Assembly: GCA_028344575.1 (NCBI GenBank)
Contig: JAOMBO010000004.1
Coordinates: forward strand, 1-64,000
Length of the DNA stretch: 64,000 nucleotides
DNA from: Candidatus Nitrosopelagicus sp.
Lineage (GTDB): Archaea > Thermoproteota > Nitrososphaeria > Nitrososphaerales > Nitrosopumilaceae
Direction: 5' to 3'
Shown here: one piece after another, positions 47,623 through 56,791 of the stretch
Numbering within the stretch: position 1 is the first letter of the stretch
Layout of the letters: each line of letters opens with the position of its first letter
The notes under the pieces: model-generated
The model's database searches: none
What the model was told of the DNA's origin: nothing
Seen by the model: only the letters and a program-made list of their open reading frames with translations
Translations under genes and position numbers: made by a program

Positions 47623-49392
47623 TTATAATTTAGCCAGATCGTCTACTTGTTTTTTGATATAATCGAATCCACTCTGCCAGAATTTTGCTTTAGAAATATC
47701 TAGTCCGTGTTCTTTTAGTAATTTTTCAGGTTTTTGTGAACCTCCTGCAGACAAGATATCGGTGTACGTCGACACAAAGTCATCCCCTTCATTTTTGTAT
47801 GTCTGGAATAATGACACTGCAAGTAAATTGCCAAATGAATAAGAATAGCAGTAAAATGGTGAATGGTAAAAATGTGGAATACAACTCCATTCTATTCCAA
47901 AATCATCTGAAATATCTACTGAATTTCCAAATTGTTCTTTTAGATTTTTTCTATAGATATTTGATATGTCATCAACTGTTATGGAGTTTGCAATTTGGTT
48001 ATGGGCTTCAATTTCAAATAATGTGAAAAATGATTGTCTTCCAATTGTTGCATAGAAATCATCTATCTTATCTGAAAGCATACTGGCTTTTTCACCATCT
48101 GAGATTTGATTTGAAATGTTATCGTAGAGTAATAATTCTGAATATGTAGATGCAGTTTCTGCAAGTGGTAATGGTGCATCTGAAACTAGAATTGATTTAT
48201 CAGATGCTGCAACACTGTGCACTGCATGTCCAATTTCATGAGCTAGTGTAAACACATCTCTTGATTTTCCTGTATAATTAATCAAAACAAATGGTGTGAT
48301 GTATGGAAGTGGAGTACTACAGAATGCCCCGTCTCGTTTTCCATGTCTTAATGAATAGTCTATGTGATTTTCATTAAAAACCCGTGATGCATATTCTGCA
48401 ATTTTTGGACTGAATCTATTAAGAGAATCAAGAACAAGTTTTGTTCCTTGATCAAATGTGTAATTTTTCTCTGCTGCACTCTTTTTTGATGGTGCATACA
48501 AATCATATCTCCTAAGTTTCTTTACTCCTACACGTTTTGCCTTTTGTTGGAAATATTTTTGAAATACAGATGCGTTTTTTTTACACACCTCTAACATAAC
48601 CTCTATTGTTTTATCGTCCACATCATTTGAAATGTTTTGAATTGAAATTGGATTCTTAAATCCTCTCATATCCATTCCTTCATTTTTCCAATTTAGTACA
48701 ATATTTTGATAAATCTGACCAATTACTCCTTTATTATCTTGGTATTTTGTTAATAGTGATTTGTAAGCTGCTTCTCTAATTTTTGGATTTTTATTTCTTA
48801 CGAGTGTTGTAAGCTGCTCTCTTCCCATTGTCTTTTTTTTACCATTAACACTTACCGTGTAGGTAAATGCATTTGTTATTTTATCATAAATTTTTACTAG
48901 TGCAGAAATTCCTGTAACATCCAAAGTATTGATAATTTTTTCTTCAGGCTCTGTTAATGCATATTTTGCTACTAGTCTCTTATATCGTAAGTAATCTGAT
49001 AATTCGCCTGCATCTTTAATCAATCTCTTTGCATTTTTCTCATCTACCTGTTTTTTCCACCATAAATCAAAAAATAGCATCTTATTTTCTATAGTTGAGC
49101 CAAATTGAGAAATTCTATTTAGTAGTGCTGTTGCCTCGTCAGATTGGGTATTCTCTGAAAACTTTAATCCTGCATACCCTCCAACCTTACTTGCTTTTTC
49201 TGTTATATCTTCAATTTCATGTAGTAGCTGTAAAAATTTCTTAGATGACATATTTGGTTTTAATTGAGATTTATTTTTTGCAAATTTTTCAGACTGTCTT
49301 TGTATCTCTTTAATTTTCTTATCGAATGTCTGTCTAGTTGGATTTTTGACTAAATCATCAAGATCCCATATGCCTTTTTTGTAATTTTGCAC
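47623..49392 (-). CDS. pepF: M3 family oligoendopeptidase F
   Basis: FTLAHEIGHAVHS zinc site; C-terminal FYHSPFYCYSYSFGNLLAVSLF. Confidence 0.92.
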   Translation of the reverse strand: MQNYKKGIWDLDDLVKNPTRQTFDKKIKEIQRQSEKFAKNKSQLKPNMSSKKFLQLLHEIEDITEKASKVGGYAGLKFSENTQSDEATALLNRISQFGSTIENKMLFFDLWWKKQVDEKNAKRLIKDAGELSDYLRYKRLVAKYALTEPEEKIINTLDVTGISALVKIYDKITNAFTYTVSVNGKKKTMGREQLTTLVRNKNPKIREAAYKSLLTKYQDNKGVIGQIYQNIVLNWKNEGMDMRGFKNPISIQNISNDVDDKTIEVMLEVCKKNASVFQKYFQQKAKRVGVKKLRRYDLYAPSKKSAAEKNYTFDQGTKLVLDSLNRFSPKIAEYASRVFNENHIDYSLRHGKRDGAFCSTPLPYITPFVLINYTGKSRDVFTLAHEIGHAVHSVAASDKSILVSDAPLPLAETASTYSELLLYDNISNQISDGEKASMLSDKIDDFYATIGRQSFFTLFEIEAHNQIANSITVDDISNIYRKNLKEQFGNSVDISDDFGIEWSCIPHFYHSPFYCYSYSFGNLLAVSLFQTYKNEGDDFVSTYTDILSAGGSQKPEKLLKEHGLDISKAKFWQSGFDYIKKQVDDLAKL

Positions 49393-49472
49393 AGTTTAAT
49401 TCAAAATGAACTGTTTCTATATCTTTTGAAAATAATTTAACGTCTAAATAACACAATTTCAAAAATAATCTT

Positions 49473-49547
49473 GGATCCGTCGTCTAGCCTGGTTTGGATG
49501 CTGCACTCACACTGCAGAGGTCGCGAGTTCAAGTCTCGCCGGATCCA
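49473..49547 (+). tRNA. tRNA-Val (anticodon CAC)
   Basis: GGATCCG acceptor, anticodon arm CTGCA-CTCACAC-TGCAG, T arm GCGAG-TTCAAGT-CTCGC, CGGATCC-A. Confidence 0.94.
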
Positions 49548-49615
49548 TTGAATAATTCTCAAAAATTAGAATTAGTTCGATAAGGTTTTATTATGAAATA
49601 CGCTGATTGTTAATA

Positions 49616-50335
49616 ATGAAAACCGGTCTATTCATAATCATAGTATTGGTTTCCGGATGCTTTGCAGGAATAATTCATGGCGGAATTAATCTTGCAATAG
49701 TAGAACCATACCTTGATCAGGCAATTGGAATTGAAAATCAGACTCTCTTTGCAATTGGTGAAGAAGAAGACACTCCTGAATTTTGGGTAGAATACAATTC
49801 GTATCGTGTCTGGCAAAAGGGTGGTCAAGTTTTAGCTGGTGCAATACTTGGAACATCTATTGCAGCGTTAGTTGGAATTGTGTTTCTATTTGCAAGAAAA
49901 GTATTGCCTGAAGGAAATAATATTAAAAAAACACTTGTTTTATCCGGATTGATGTGGTTTACAATATTTGTAATTCCTTTCTTGAAATATCCTGCAAATC
50001 CTCCTACTGTAGGAGAAACTGAAACTGTAGTCTTACGCTCAATTCTTTTCCTATCCTTTATAGCAATTTCAGGATTAGGGGCTGTTGCATTTTATCAAGT
50101 TTACAAAAAATTACAAAACAAGAAATTTCTTGCATTTGCAGGATATGCAGTATTCATCAGCGTTGTATTTTTCTTAATGCCTGAAAATCCTGATGAGATA
50201 ACTGCACCTATGGAACTAGTTGATGGATTTAGAGGTGCATCATTTGTGGCAGTAACCGTTTACTGGCTCACATTAGGTTTGATTCTTGGCGGATTCATTG
50301 AAAAACTTCAAGAGCGACTTAAGCTGAAGAATTAG
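49616..50335 (+). CDS. CbtA family predicted cobalt transporter
   Basis: ISVLVSGCFAGIIHGGINLAIVEPYLDQAI-type N-term; WFTIFVIPFLKYPANPPTVG. Confidence 0.8.
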   Translation: MKTGLFIIIVLVSGCFAGIIHGGINLAIVEPYLDQAIGIENQTLFAIGEEEDTPEFWVEYNSYRVWQKGGQVLAGAILGTSIAALVGIVFLFARKVLPEGNNIKKTLVLSGLMWFTIFVIPFLKYPANPPTVGETETVVLRSILFLSFIAISGLGAVAFYQVYKKLQNKKFLAFAGYAVFISVVFFLMPENPDEITAPMELVDGFRGASFVAVTVYWLTLGLILGGFIEKLQERLKLKN

Positions 50336-50336
50336 C

Positions 50337-50645
50337 ATGGTAAACGATCTAAAAACTCCTGGATTTTCAATAATTATTTTATTGGGAAGTATAATGACTC
50401 TTGGATTTTTTGTTGTATTTTTTGCATTACTTCTAAAAAAAGGGATTAAGATTGAATCTAAAACATTCACTATAGTTGTTTTTGATGTCTATGGAAACCG
50501 GGCTCAATTAAGTGGAATTAGAACAAATTTCAAAAATCGTGATGTTGCCTTATCTTTTTCCAAATTTTATAAAAAGGAATTTCCTCTCTACACATTTGAT
50601 GTAATGTCTGCAAATGATGCCAAAAAACAAATAATTCTAAAATAA
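50337..50645 (+). CDS. Small membrane-anchored protein
   Basis: One TM then soluble domain; 1 nt after the cbtA-like stop. Confidence 0.65.
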   Translation: MVNDLKTPGFSIIILLGSIMTLGFFVVFFALLLKKGIKIESKTFTIVVFDVYGNRAQLSGIRTNFKNRDVALSFSKFYKKEFPLYTFDVMSANDAKKQIILK

Positions 50646-50692
50646 TTCCAAGACAGGATATCCATAAATTATCTAAAATCATATCAAAAGTA

Positions 50693-50971
50693 ATGAAAGC
50701 GATATGGAATGATGAAGTAATTGCAGAAAGTGATGATACTGTAGTGGTTGATGGAAATCACTATTTCCCAGAAAACTCCATAAAAAATGAATTCTTTAGT
50801 AAAACTGCAACTAGCACATCATGCCCGTGGAAAGGAATGGCAAGCTACTACTCTGTTACTGTAAATGGAAAAACAAACACAGATTGCGCATGGTATTATC
50901 CTGTTCCAAGTAAAGAGGCTGAAAAAATTAAAGGAAGAGTTGCTTTTTGGAATGGCGTTCAAGTAATCTAA
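50693..50971 (+). CDS. DUF427 family protein
   Basis: MKAIWNDEVIAESDDTVVVDGNHYFPENSI..CPWKGMASYYSV..CAWYYPVPSKEAEKIKGRVAFW. Confidence 0.9.
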   Translation: MKAIWNDEVIAESDDTVVVDGNHYFPENSIKNEFFSKTATSTSCPWKGMASYYSVTVNGKTNTDCAWYYPVPSKEAEKIKGRVAFWNGVQVI

Positions 50972-50995
50972 ATAGTAGTTTGTAATACGTTTCTT

Positions 50996-51169
50996 ATGGT
51001 TGGTCCGCAAGATGGTGGTTTTGGCTTTGATCAGTCAAAAAAATACACTAGTGTTGATAATTTGGAAAAAATTTGTGTTCAATGTCAGGCAGGCCAACAC
51101 AAAAAATGTCTTTTCAAATCTAAAGAACAACCTGATTGTGATTGTGAACATTGTCTAATTTACGGCTAG
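50996..51169 (+). CDS. 57-aa cysteine-rich (probable zinc-binding) protein
   Basis: Manual ORF MVGPQDGGFGFDQSKKYTSVDNLEKICVQCQAGQHKKCLFKSKEQPDCDCEHCLIYG*; not in ORF track. Confidence 0.7.
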   Translation: MVGPQDGGFGFDQSKKYTSVDNLEKICVQCQAGQHKKCLFKSKEQPDCDCEHCLIYG

Positions 51170-51226
51170 AATTAGTTCTAGCTTAGAAAAATAACCTTTA
51201 ATCATAACTATTTCTATAAAACTAAA

Positions 51227-51691
51227 ATGGAAAAAACTCCCAATGATTCAAAAGCTGAAGTAATTATCCGAATGTTTCCTTCTGATGCAAATCCTGCTGG
51301 GAACGTCTTTGGTGGTGCAATTTTAAAACACATAGACATGGTTGCAGGAATTGTTGCACAGCGTTATAGTCAGACGAATGCTGTAACTGTTAGTATGGAT
51401 AAGATAAGTTTCTTAAAACCTGTATTTGTTGGGAATGTTTTATTTGTAAATGCACGTGTAAATTATGTTCAAAAATCATCCATGGAGATTGAAGTAAACG
51501 TTGAAGCTGAAGATATTGCAAAGGGAACTCGTGTTCATACTGGAAATGCATATGTTACATTTGTTGCATTAGATGATAACGGTAAACCTACTACGGTTCC
51601 AACATTACATATTGATAATCCTGATGATCAAAAGCGTTTTGATGAAGGTAAACTTCGAATGGAACGTAGAATAAAAGAGCGAAAAAAATAA
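51227..51691 (+). CDS. Acyl-CoA thioesterase (hotdog fold)
   Basis: PSDANPAGNVFGGAILKHIDMVAGIVAQRYS..VTVSMDKISFLKPVFVGN. Confidence 0.92.
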   Translation: MEKTPNDSKAEVIIRMFPSDANPAGNVFGGAILKHIDMVAGIVAQRYSQTNAVTVSMDKISFLKPVFVGNVLFVNARVNYVQKSSMEIEVNVEAEDIAKGTRVHTGNAYVTFVALDDNGKPTTVPTLHIDNPDDQKRFDEGKLRMERRIKERKK

Positions 51692-51727
51692 CTCATACTT
51701 TAAGTAATTAATATCAGAATTTTAGAT

Positions 51728-52978
51728 ATGTCTAATGTTTTCTATCGGTATAGGAAAACTTTTGGTCCTGGAATACTTTTTGCTTGCACGGCAATTGGTG
51801 TATCCCATCTTGTACAGTCAACACGTGCAGGTGCCGAATTTGGTTTTGTGATTTTAGGATTTGTAATTTTAGCAAATGTCATGAAATATCCATTTTTTGA
51901 ACATGGGTCACGATATGCTAATGTCACGGGTACAAGTATTATTGACGGTTATGACAAATTAGGACGGAAGTTCCTTTTTTTGTATTTAGGGATAACTTTA
52001 GGTTCTATGTTTTTTGTTACCGCTGCTGTGGGATTTGTAACTGCTGGATTTTTTGAAAATTTATTCCAAATTGAATTTTTGGGAATGTGGACTATGGTTA
52101 TTTTATTTGCAGTTTGTGGATTCATTTTATGTGTTGGAAAATTTGGAACACTAGATGGAATAATTAAGATAATCGGATTTGTATTGATTATTTCTACAGC
52201 TGTTGCATTCATTTTGGCATTTGTTAATGGACCTGTTGAACAATCAGAGAATTTCCTTCCTCGTGAATTATGGGATGATTCCGGAATATTTTTCTTAATT
52301 GCATTAATGGGTTGGATGCCTACTGCAATAGATCTTTCGAGCTGGAATAGTCTATGGACAATTGCACGTATCAAGCAGACAGGTTATAGGCCAAAATTAA
52401 AGGAAACTCTAACTGAATTCAGAATTGGTTATTTTATCACATCATTATTAGCCATTTTCTTTCTGGGATTGGGAACGTTAGTTTTCTTTGGGTCTGGAGA
52501 TTCTCTGCCCAATAATAATTCGTTATTTGCACACAAAATTGTTACAATGTTTGCTAACACGATTGGTCAATGGAGCTATATCATAATTGCAGCATCTGCA
52601 TTTAGTGTGATGTTTGGAACAATTCTTGCAGTTTTTGATGGTTATTCTCGTTCATTTCAAAAAATAATACAACTTTTACGAAATAATGAATCTGATGATT
52701 CAAGAAAATCATATGTTGGTATAGTTTGCATACTTGCAATTGGTTCAATTTTGATTATAATGCAATTTGGAGATAAATTAAAAGAGTTAGTCGATTTTGC
52801 AACAACCTTATCTTTTCTGGTTGCGCCAATAATTGCAATACTAAATCATAAATTAGTAATAGGTAAATTTCTACCTAAAAATTCACAACCTTCTGTATGG
52901 ATAAAAGGACTCAGCATGTCTGGTATTGTGTTTTTAACAGGATTTGCATTATTCTTCATCTATACGAAATTTTTCTAG
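51728..52978 (+). CDS. Nramp family divalent metal transporter
   Basis: FGPGILFACTAIGVSHLVQSTRAGAEFGF; multi-TM; GWMPTAIDLSSWNSLW. Confidence 0.87.
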   Translation: MSNVFYRYRKTFGPGILFACTAIGVSHLVQSTRAGAEFGFVILGFVILANVMKYPFFEHGSRYANVTGTSIIDGYDKLGRKFLFLYLGITLGSMFFVTAAVGFVTAGFFENLFQIEFLGMWTMVILFAVCGFILCVGKFGTLDGIIKIIGFVLIISTAVAFILAFVNGPVEQSENFLPRELWDDSGIFFLIALMGWMPTAIDLSSWNSLWTIARIKQTGYRPKLKETLTEFRIGYFITSLLAIFFLGLGTLVFFGSGDSLPNNNSLFAHKIVTMFANTIGQWSYIIIAASAFSVMFGTILAVFDGYSRSFQKIIQLLRNNESDDSRKSYVGIVCILAIGSILIIMQFGDKLKELVDFATTLSFLVAPIIAILNHKLVIGKFLPKNSQPSVWIKGLSMSGIVFLTGFALFFIYTKFF

Positions 52979-53023
52979 AAAATCACACAACTTATAGATA
53001 TTCTAAGAGATGAGTGAGTTATT

Positions 53024-54130
53024 ATGGTAAAAAGTAATTATGAGATTTTAGGTGTGCCTGAAAATGCATCTCGAAATGAAATTCGTACTGCATTTAGAAA
53101 TCTTGCATTAACACATCATGCCGATAGAGGTGGCCAAGACGAAGAATTCATTATAATTAAACAAGCGTTTGAAGATCTTAAATCAGGAAAAAAATTCCCT
53201 GACTCTCTTGATGAAAAAAAGCGTAGGTCAAAATTCTTTTGGGGAACTGATGAAGAAGAACGTCTTCGCCAAAATACATTATTGTCTAATGATGTTGCAA
53301 GAGAAATTAAAGTTGCACAAGAATGGATTGATGCATTAACAAGAACTAATGCTACTGGGATTAGATTATTTGGCTCAAATGAATTAGGACAAGTAGAAAT
53401 TGAGCGAAAACCTACCGGTGCTTTATCGCTTAAGGGCAAATTCTGGGCTGGAAAGATTTCATACCCGAATCATGTATTTATGTGGGGCAGCATGACTAGT
53501 CCTTATTTTTTAGATGGCGATGATTCGAAAACGATAATACATCTAACACAAGGAACCTTCAAACTAATGGAGCCGTTAGAAAATGGTTACAATATAGAAA
53601 ATGGCTCACACATTATTGTAGATAATGGTGATATTGTTTGTGGTAATGTAAATGGAATAAGACAACAAGTTCCACATCCCACAGGTCGTGTTGGAATGTC
53701 AATAATAAAAGAACATTTTACTAAACTAGAAGCACCGAATGGAAAAATTATTGCAGGTGATGTACGTGAAACTGTTTTGTTAGATGCGCAAGAAGTTTTG
53801 GCACTAAATCTTATTGATAATGTAATTGTAAGAGGAAAGAAGATTTCTGTCTTTGGTCCTAAGGTTAGTTATGACGTATTTTTTGAGCTAAAGAAAGGTG
53901 GAATGATTCGTTTCTATGACAAAGGCTCTGGATTTGATATTAGTGATGATGCAATATTGAAACTTGAAAATGGAAAGGAATTTTTCTTAGATGATCTTAA
54001 AACTAGAAAATTAATTGGATTTGGAGGGCGAGATATGACATATGAGTTTCTGGATAAATTAGAAGAAAGTAGTGGTGTGATTCCGTCTAATTGGACATCT
54101 AAATTTTCTGGTTTGTTTAAGAAAAAATAA
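53024..54130 (+). CDS. J-domain protein with atypical HAD in place of HPD
   Basis: NYEILGVPENASRNEIRTAFRNLALTHHADRGGQDEEFIIIKQAFEDL. Confidence 0.85.
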   Translation: MVKSNYEILGVPENASRNEIRTAFRNLALTHHADRGGQDEEFIIIKQAFEDLKSGKKFPDSLDEKKRRSKFFWGTDEEERLRQNTLLSNDVAREIKVAQEWIDALTRTNATGIRLFGSNELGQVEIERKPTGALSLKGKFWAGKISYPNHVFMWGSMTSPYFLDGDDSKTIIHLTQGTFKLMEPLENGYNIENGSHIIVDNGDIVCGNVNGIRQQVPHPTGRVGMSIIKEHFTKLEAPNGKIIAGDVRETVLLDAQEVLALNLIDNVIVRGKKISVFGPKVSYDVFFELKKGGMIRFYDKGSGFDISDDAILKLENGKEFFLDDLKTRKLIGFGGRDMTYEFLDKLEESSGVIPSNWTSKFSGLFKKK

Positions 54131-54298
54131 TTACTTTTTAATTCCCAGTGCTCTGTTTTTCAATCTTAGTTGGGTACTTCTGCATTTTCTACATCTTGTA
54201 GCGCTCATATCTAATCTTGCACCACATGAGATACAAATTTTCATATGAAGTCTTGCTTTTTGCGCAATCTGTTTCTTTAGAGGATCTGCAACTGGCAT
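54131..54298 (-). CDS. rpl40e: Ribosomal protein L40e (55 aa)
   Basis: Manual ORF MPVADPLKKQIAQKARLHMKICISCGARLDMSATRCRKCRSTQLRLKNRALGIKK*; four-Cys zinc ribbon. Not in ORF track. Confidence 0.92.
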   Translation of the reverse strand: MPVADPLKKQIAQKARLHMKICISCGARLDMSATRCRKCRSTQLRLKNRALGIKK

Positions 54299-54330
54299 AG
54301 TAATTCGTGAAAAATCTGTTATTTATTCTA

Positions 54331-55245
54331 TTAGCTGTTCATTTTTCCAGCTAAGAGTACTGCAACTTCACCTGGTCTTTTTGCAACCGGAATGTTTGCT
54401 TTTGCGAACATGGATATCTTTGATTCTGCAGAACCATAATTTCCCATGACTATGGCGCCTGCATGCCCCATACGTTTTTCTTTTGGTGCTTGACGTCCTG
54501 CAATGTATCCAACTATTGGTTTCTTGAAACCAGTATCGATGATATGTTGAGCCAAAATCTCTTCGGAGTCTCCGCCAATTTCGCCCACCACTACCATGGC
54601 TTCAAGTTCTGGGTCATCTTTTACCATATCGAATGCATCAATCATTCTTGTACCATTTACCGGGTCTCCGCCTATTCCTATTGTGATATTTTGCCCAAAT
54701 CCTGCGCTGGTTAAATTATTAGAAATTTCATAAAGCAGTGTACCGCTTTTTGATAATACTGCAACCTTTCCTGTTGAAAATGGTGTAGCAGGCATGATTC
54801 CTACTTTGATTAATCCTGGTACAATCACTCCTGGCGTGTTTGGTCCAATAATTATTGCATCCTTTTTCTTTGCAAGTTCAATTGCCTCCATAGCATCTCT
54901 AATTGGAACGTGTTCTGGAATTGCAACTAGTAGTTTTATTCCTGACTCTAATGCATCTTTTGCTGCACTTAAGAAAAATTTTGCTGGAACAAAGACTATT
55001 GATATTTCTGCACCTGTTACATCCACTGCTTCTTTTACTGATTCATAAATTGGAATTTTATCTTCAAATTTCTGTCCACCTTTTCCAGGTGTAACTCCTG
55101 CAACAATGTTTGTACCATATTCTAACATTAGTTTTGCATGTGCTGATCCATACTTACCGGTAATTCCTTGAACAATAACTGGTTTTTTCTCATAATTACC
55201 GTCGGCATCTTTTTGACCACGAAGAATTTCATAAATATCTGTCAT
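54331..55245 (-). CDS. sucD: Succinate-CoA ligase alpha subunit
   Basis: VIVQGITGKYGSAHAKLMLEYGTNIVAGVTPGKGG; GPNTPGVIVPG; MGHAGAIV. Confidence 0.95.
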   Translation of the reverse strand: MTDIYEILRGQKDADGNYEKKPVIVQGITGKYGSAHAKLMLEYGTNIVAGVTPGKGGQKFEDKIPIYESVKEAVDVTGAEISIVFVPAKFFLSAAKDALESGIKLLVAIPEHVPIRDAMEAIELAKKKDAIIIGPNTPGVIVPGLIKVGIMPATPFSTGKVAVLSKSGTLLYEISNNLTSAGFGQNITIGIGGDPVNGTRMIDAFDMVKDDPELEAMVVVGEIGGDSEEILAQHIIDTGFKKPIVGYIAGRQAPKEKRMGHAGAIVMGNYGSAESKISMFAKANIPVAKRPGEVAVLLAGKMNS

Positions 55246-56348
55246 TTGTTTGCCTCCATTACTACTCCATTAATTGCTTCTTCTATTGAATCAAACATTT
55301 TTGTTTTTGTATCTTTTAGCATTTCTTTTGCCTCTTTTGATTTTGTGCCCATGAGCCTTGCAAATACTGGTATGTCAATTAAATTATTATCATATGCTTG
55401 AATGAAAGCCTCTGCAACAGTTGTGGTCTTAACAATTCCGCCATAAAGGTTCACCAAAATACCTGTAACTCTTTTCATTTTACTAATCAGTGTCAATGCT
55501 TCATATACTGTTTCTGTTGTTGCACCTCCACCTACATCAAGAAATGTTGCTGGTTTTCCACCGTTATCTGTGACAAGATCAAAAGTTGACATAACTAATC
55601 CTGCACCATTTCCAATTACTGCAATATTTCCTTCTAATTCTACAAGTGAAAATCCACTTTTCTCTGCTTGTTCTTCTAATTCTGATTTTTCTTGATATTG
55701 TTGTAACTCATCATGTCTAAAGTTTGAATTATCATCTGTCATTACTTTTCCATCAAGTGCAATTAATGTTCCATCTTTTAAAATTGCAAGTGGATTAATT
55801 TCTGCTAATTCTGCTTCTTTTTCAATAGTTAATTTTGATAGTTTTTGTAACATCTCTACAAATTGTTCTTCTTGGGAATCCTTCAATCCAATTTCATTTG
55901 CAACTTCTTTGGCTGTCTGGGCATCTACATCTCCTAATCCGACCTCGCGAATTGTTTGGCTTTTCACTGATTCAATCTCGACTCCTCCTTCTGATGAGGC
56001 TATGATTGTATAGCATCTTTTACTTCTATTGAGGAATAGTGATAGATACAGTTCTTTTTCAATGTCAGCCATTTTTTCAAGCAAAATTGCACGTGTTTTT
56101 TCACCTTTGATTGACATGTTTAGTAATTGAGGATATTTGAGTTCAAATTCATCATCACTACTACATTTTTGAATTCCTCCTGCTTTTCCTCTTCCGCCTA
56201 CTGGTACCTGAACTTTGATTACAAATGGATATCCTAATTCCTTGGCATCTTTTCTTCCTTTCTCAATATCTTTTGAGGAGATACTAGGTGGAGTTCTAAT
56301 GCCAAATTCTTTGAAAAGTTCTTTTGCCTGGTACTCTAAAAGTCGCAT
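55242..56348 (-). CDS. sucC: Succinate-CoA ligase beta subunit
   Basis: MRLLEYQAKELFKEFGI; NGAGLVMSTFDLVTDNGGKPATFLDVGGGA; ATG overlap with sucD. Confidence 0.95.
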   Translation of the reverse strand: MRLLEYQAKELFKEFGIRTPPSISSKDIEKGRKDAKELGYPFVIKVQVPVGGRGKAGGIQKCSSDDEFELKYPQLLNMSIKGEKTRAILLEKMADIEKELYLSLFLNRSKRCYTIIASSEGGVEIESVKSQTIREVGLGDVDAQTAKEVANEIGLKDSQEEQFVEMLQKLSKLTIEKEAELAEINPLAILKDGTLIALDGKVMTDDNSNFRHDELQQYQEKSELEEQAEKSGFSLVELEGNIAVIGNGAGLVMSTFDLVTDNGGKPATFLDVGGGATTETVYEALTLISKMKRVTGILVNLYGGIVKTTTVAEAFIQAYDNNLIDIPVFARLMGTKSKEAKEMLKDTKTKMFDSIEEAINGVVMEANK

Positions 56349-56385
56349 AAATTTTATCTAAAAATGGACTTTATATTCCTATTAA

Positions 56386-56715
56386 CTATTCAAATTGGTC
56401 TTCTAACAAATCTACAACTTGACCAAAAAGGTCTTTGCTCTTTTTTAAGAGTCTGTTCGGAAACTCTTCTGTCGAAAATACAATTTGTTGTTTAATCTCT
56501 GGAATCACCATTCCGCCAGAAACAATCACTTGTTCGATAACATGTTCTTGAGTCAATGTACAGACAATTTCTTCAAAAACGTCCTCTTTCTCTTCAAGTG
56601 TTTCTCTGTACAAAACAATTGGTGTGTTGGTTTGACTGATGAAATTTGTAGCCTTTACCATCAATTCTTGTAAATGGTGTATAGACCATGTATCGAGACT
56701 GATCTGTTTTACCAT
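56386..56715 (-). CDS. Hypothetical protein
   Basis: Complete 109-aa ORF. Confidence 0.65.
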   Translation of the reverse strand: MVKQISLDTWSIHHLQELMVKATNFISQTNTPIVLYRETLEEKEDVFEEIVCTLTQEHVIEQVIVSGGMVIPEIKQQIVFSTEEFPNRLLKKSKDLFGQVVDLLEDQFE

Positions 56716-56791
56716 GCCATATTATAGCGAATTTATTATTTAAGCCCCGCAGGTACTTGTTAACTAGATGGTTAGTCAACCTTTGGTAAAC

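Noticed and set aside
54463-55094. Plus-strand ORFs opposite sucD
   Set aside because: Antisense shadow ORFs of a strongly recognised gene.
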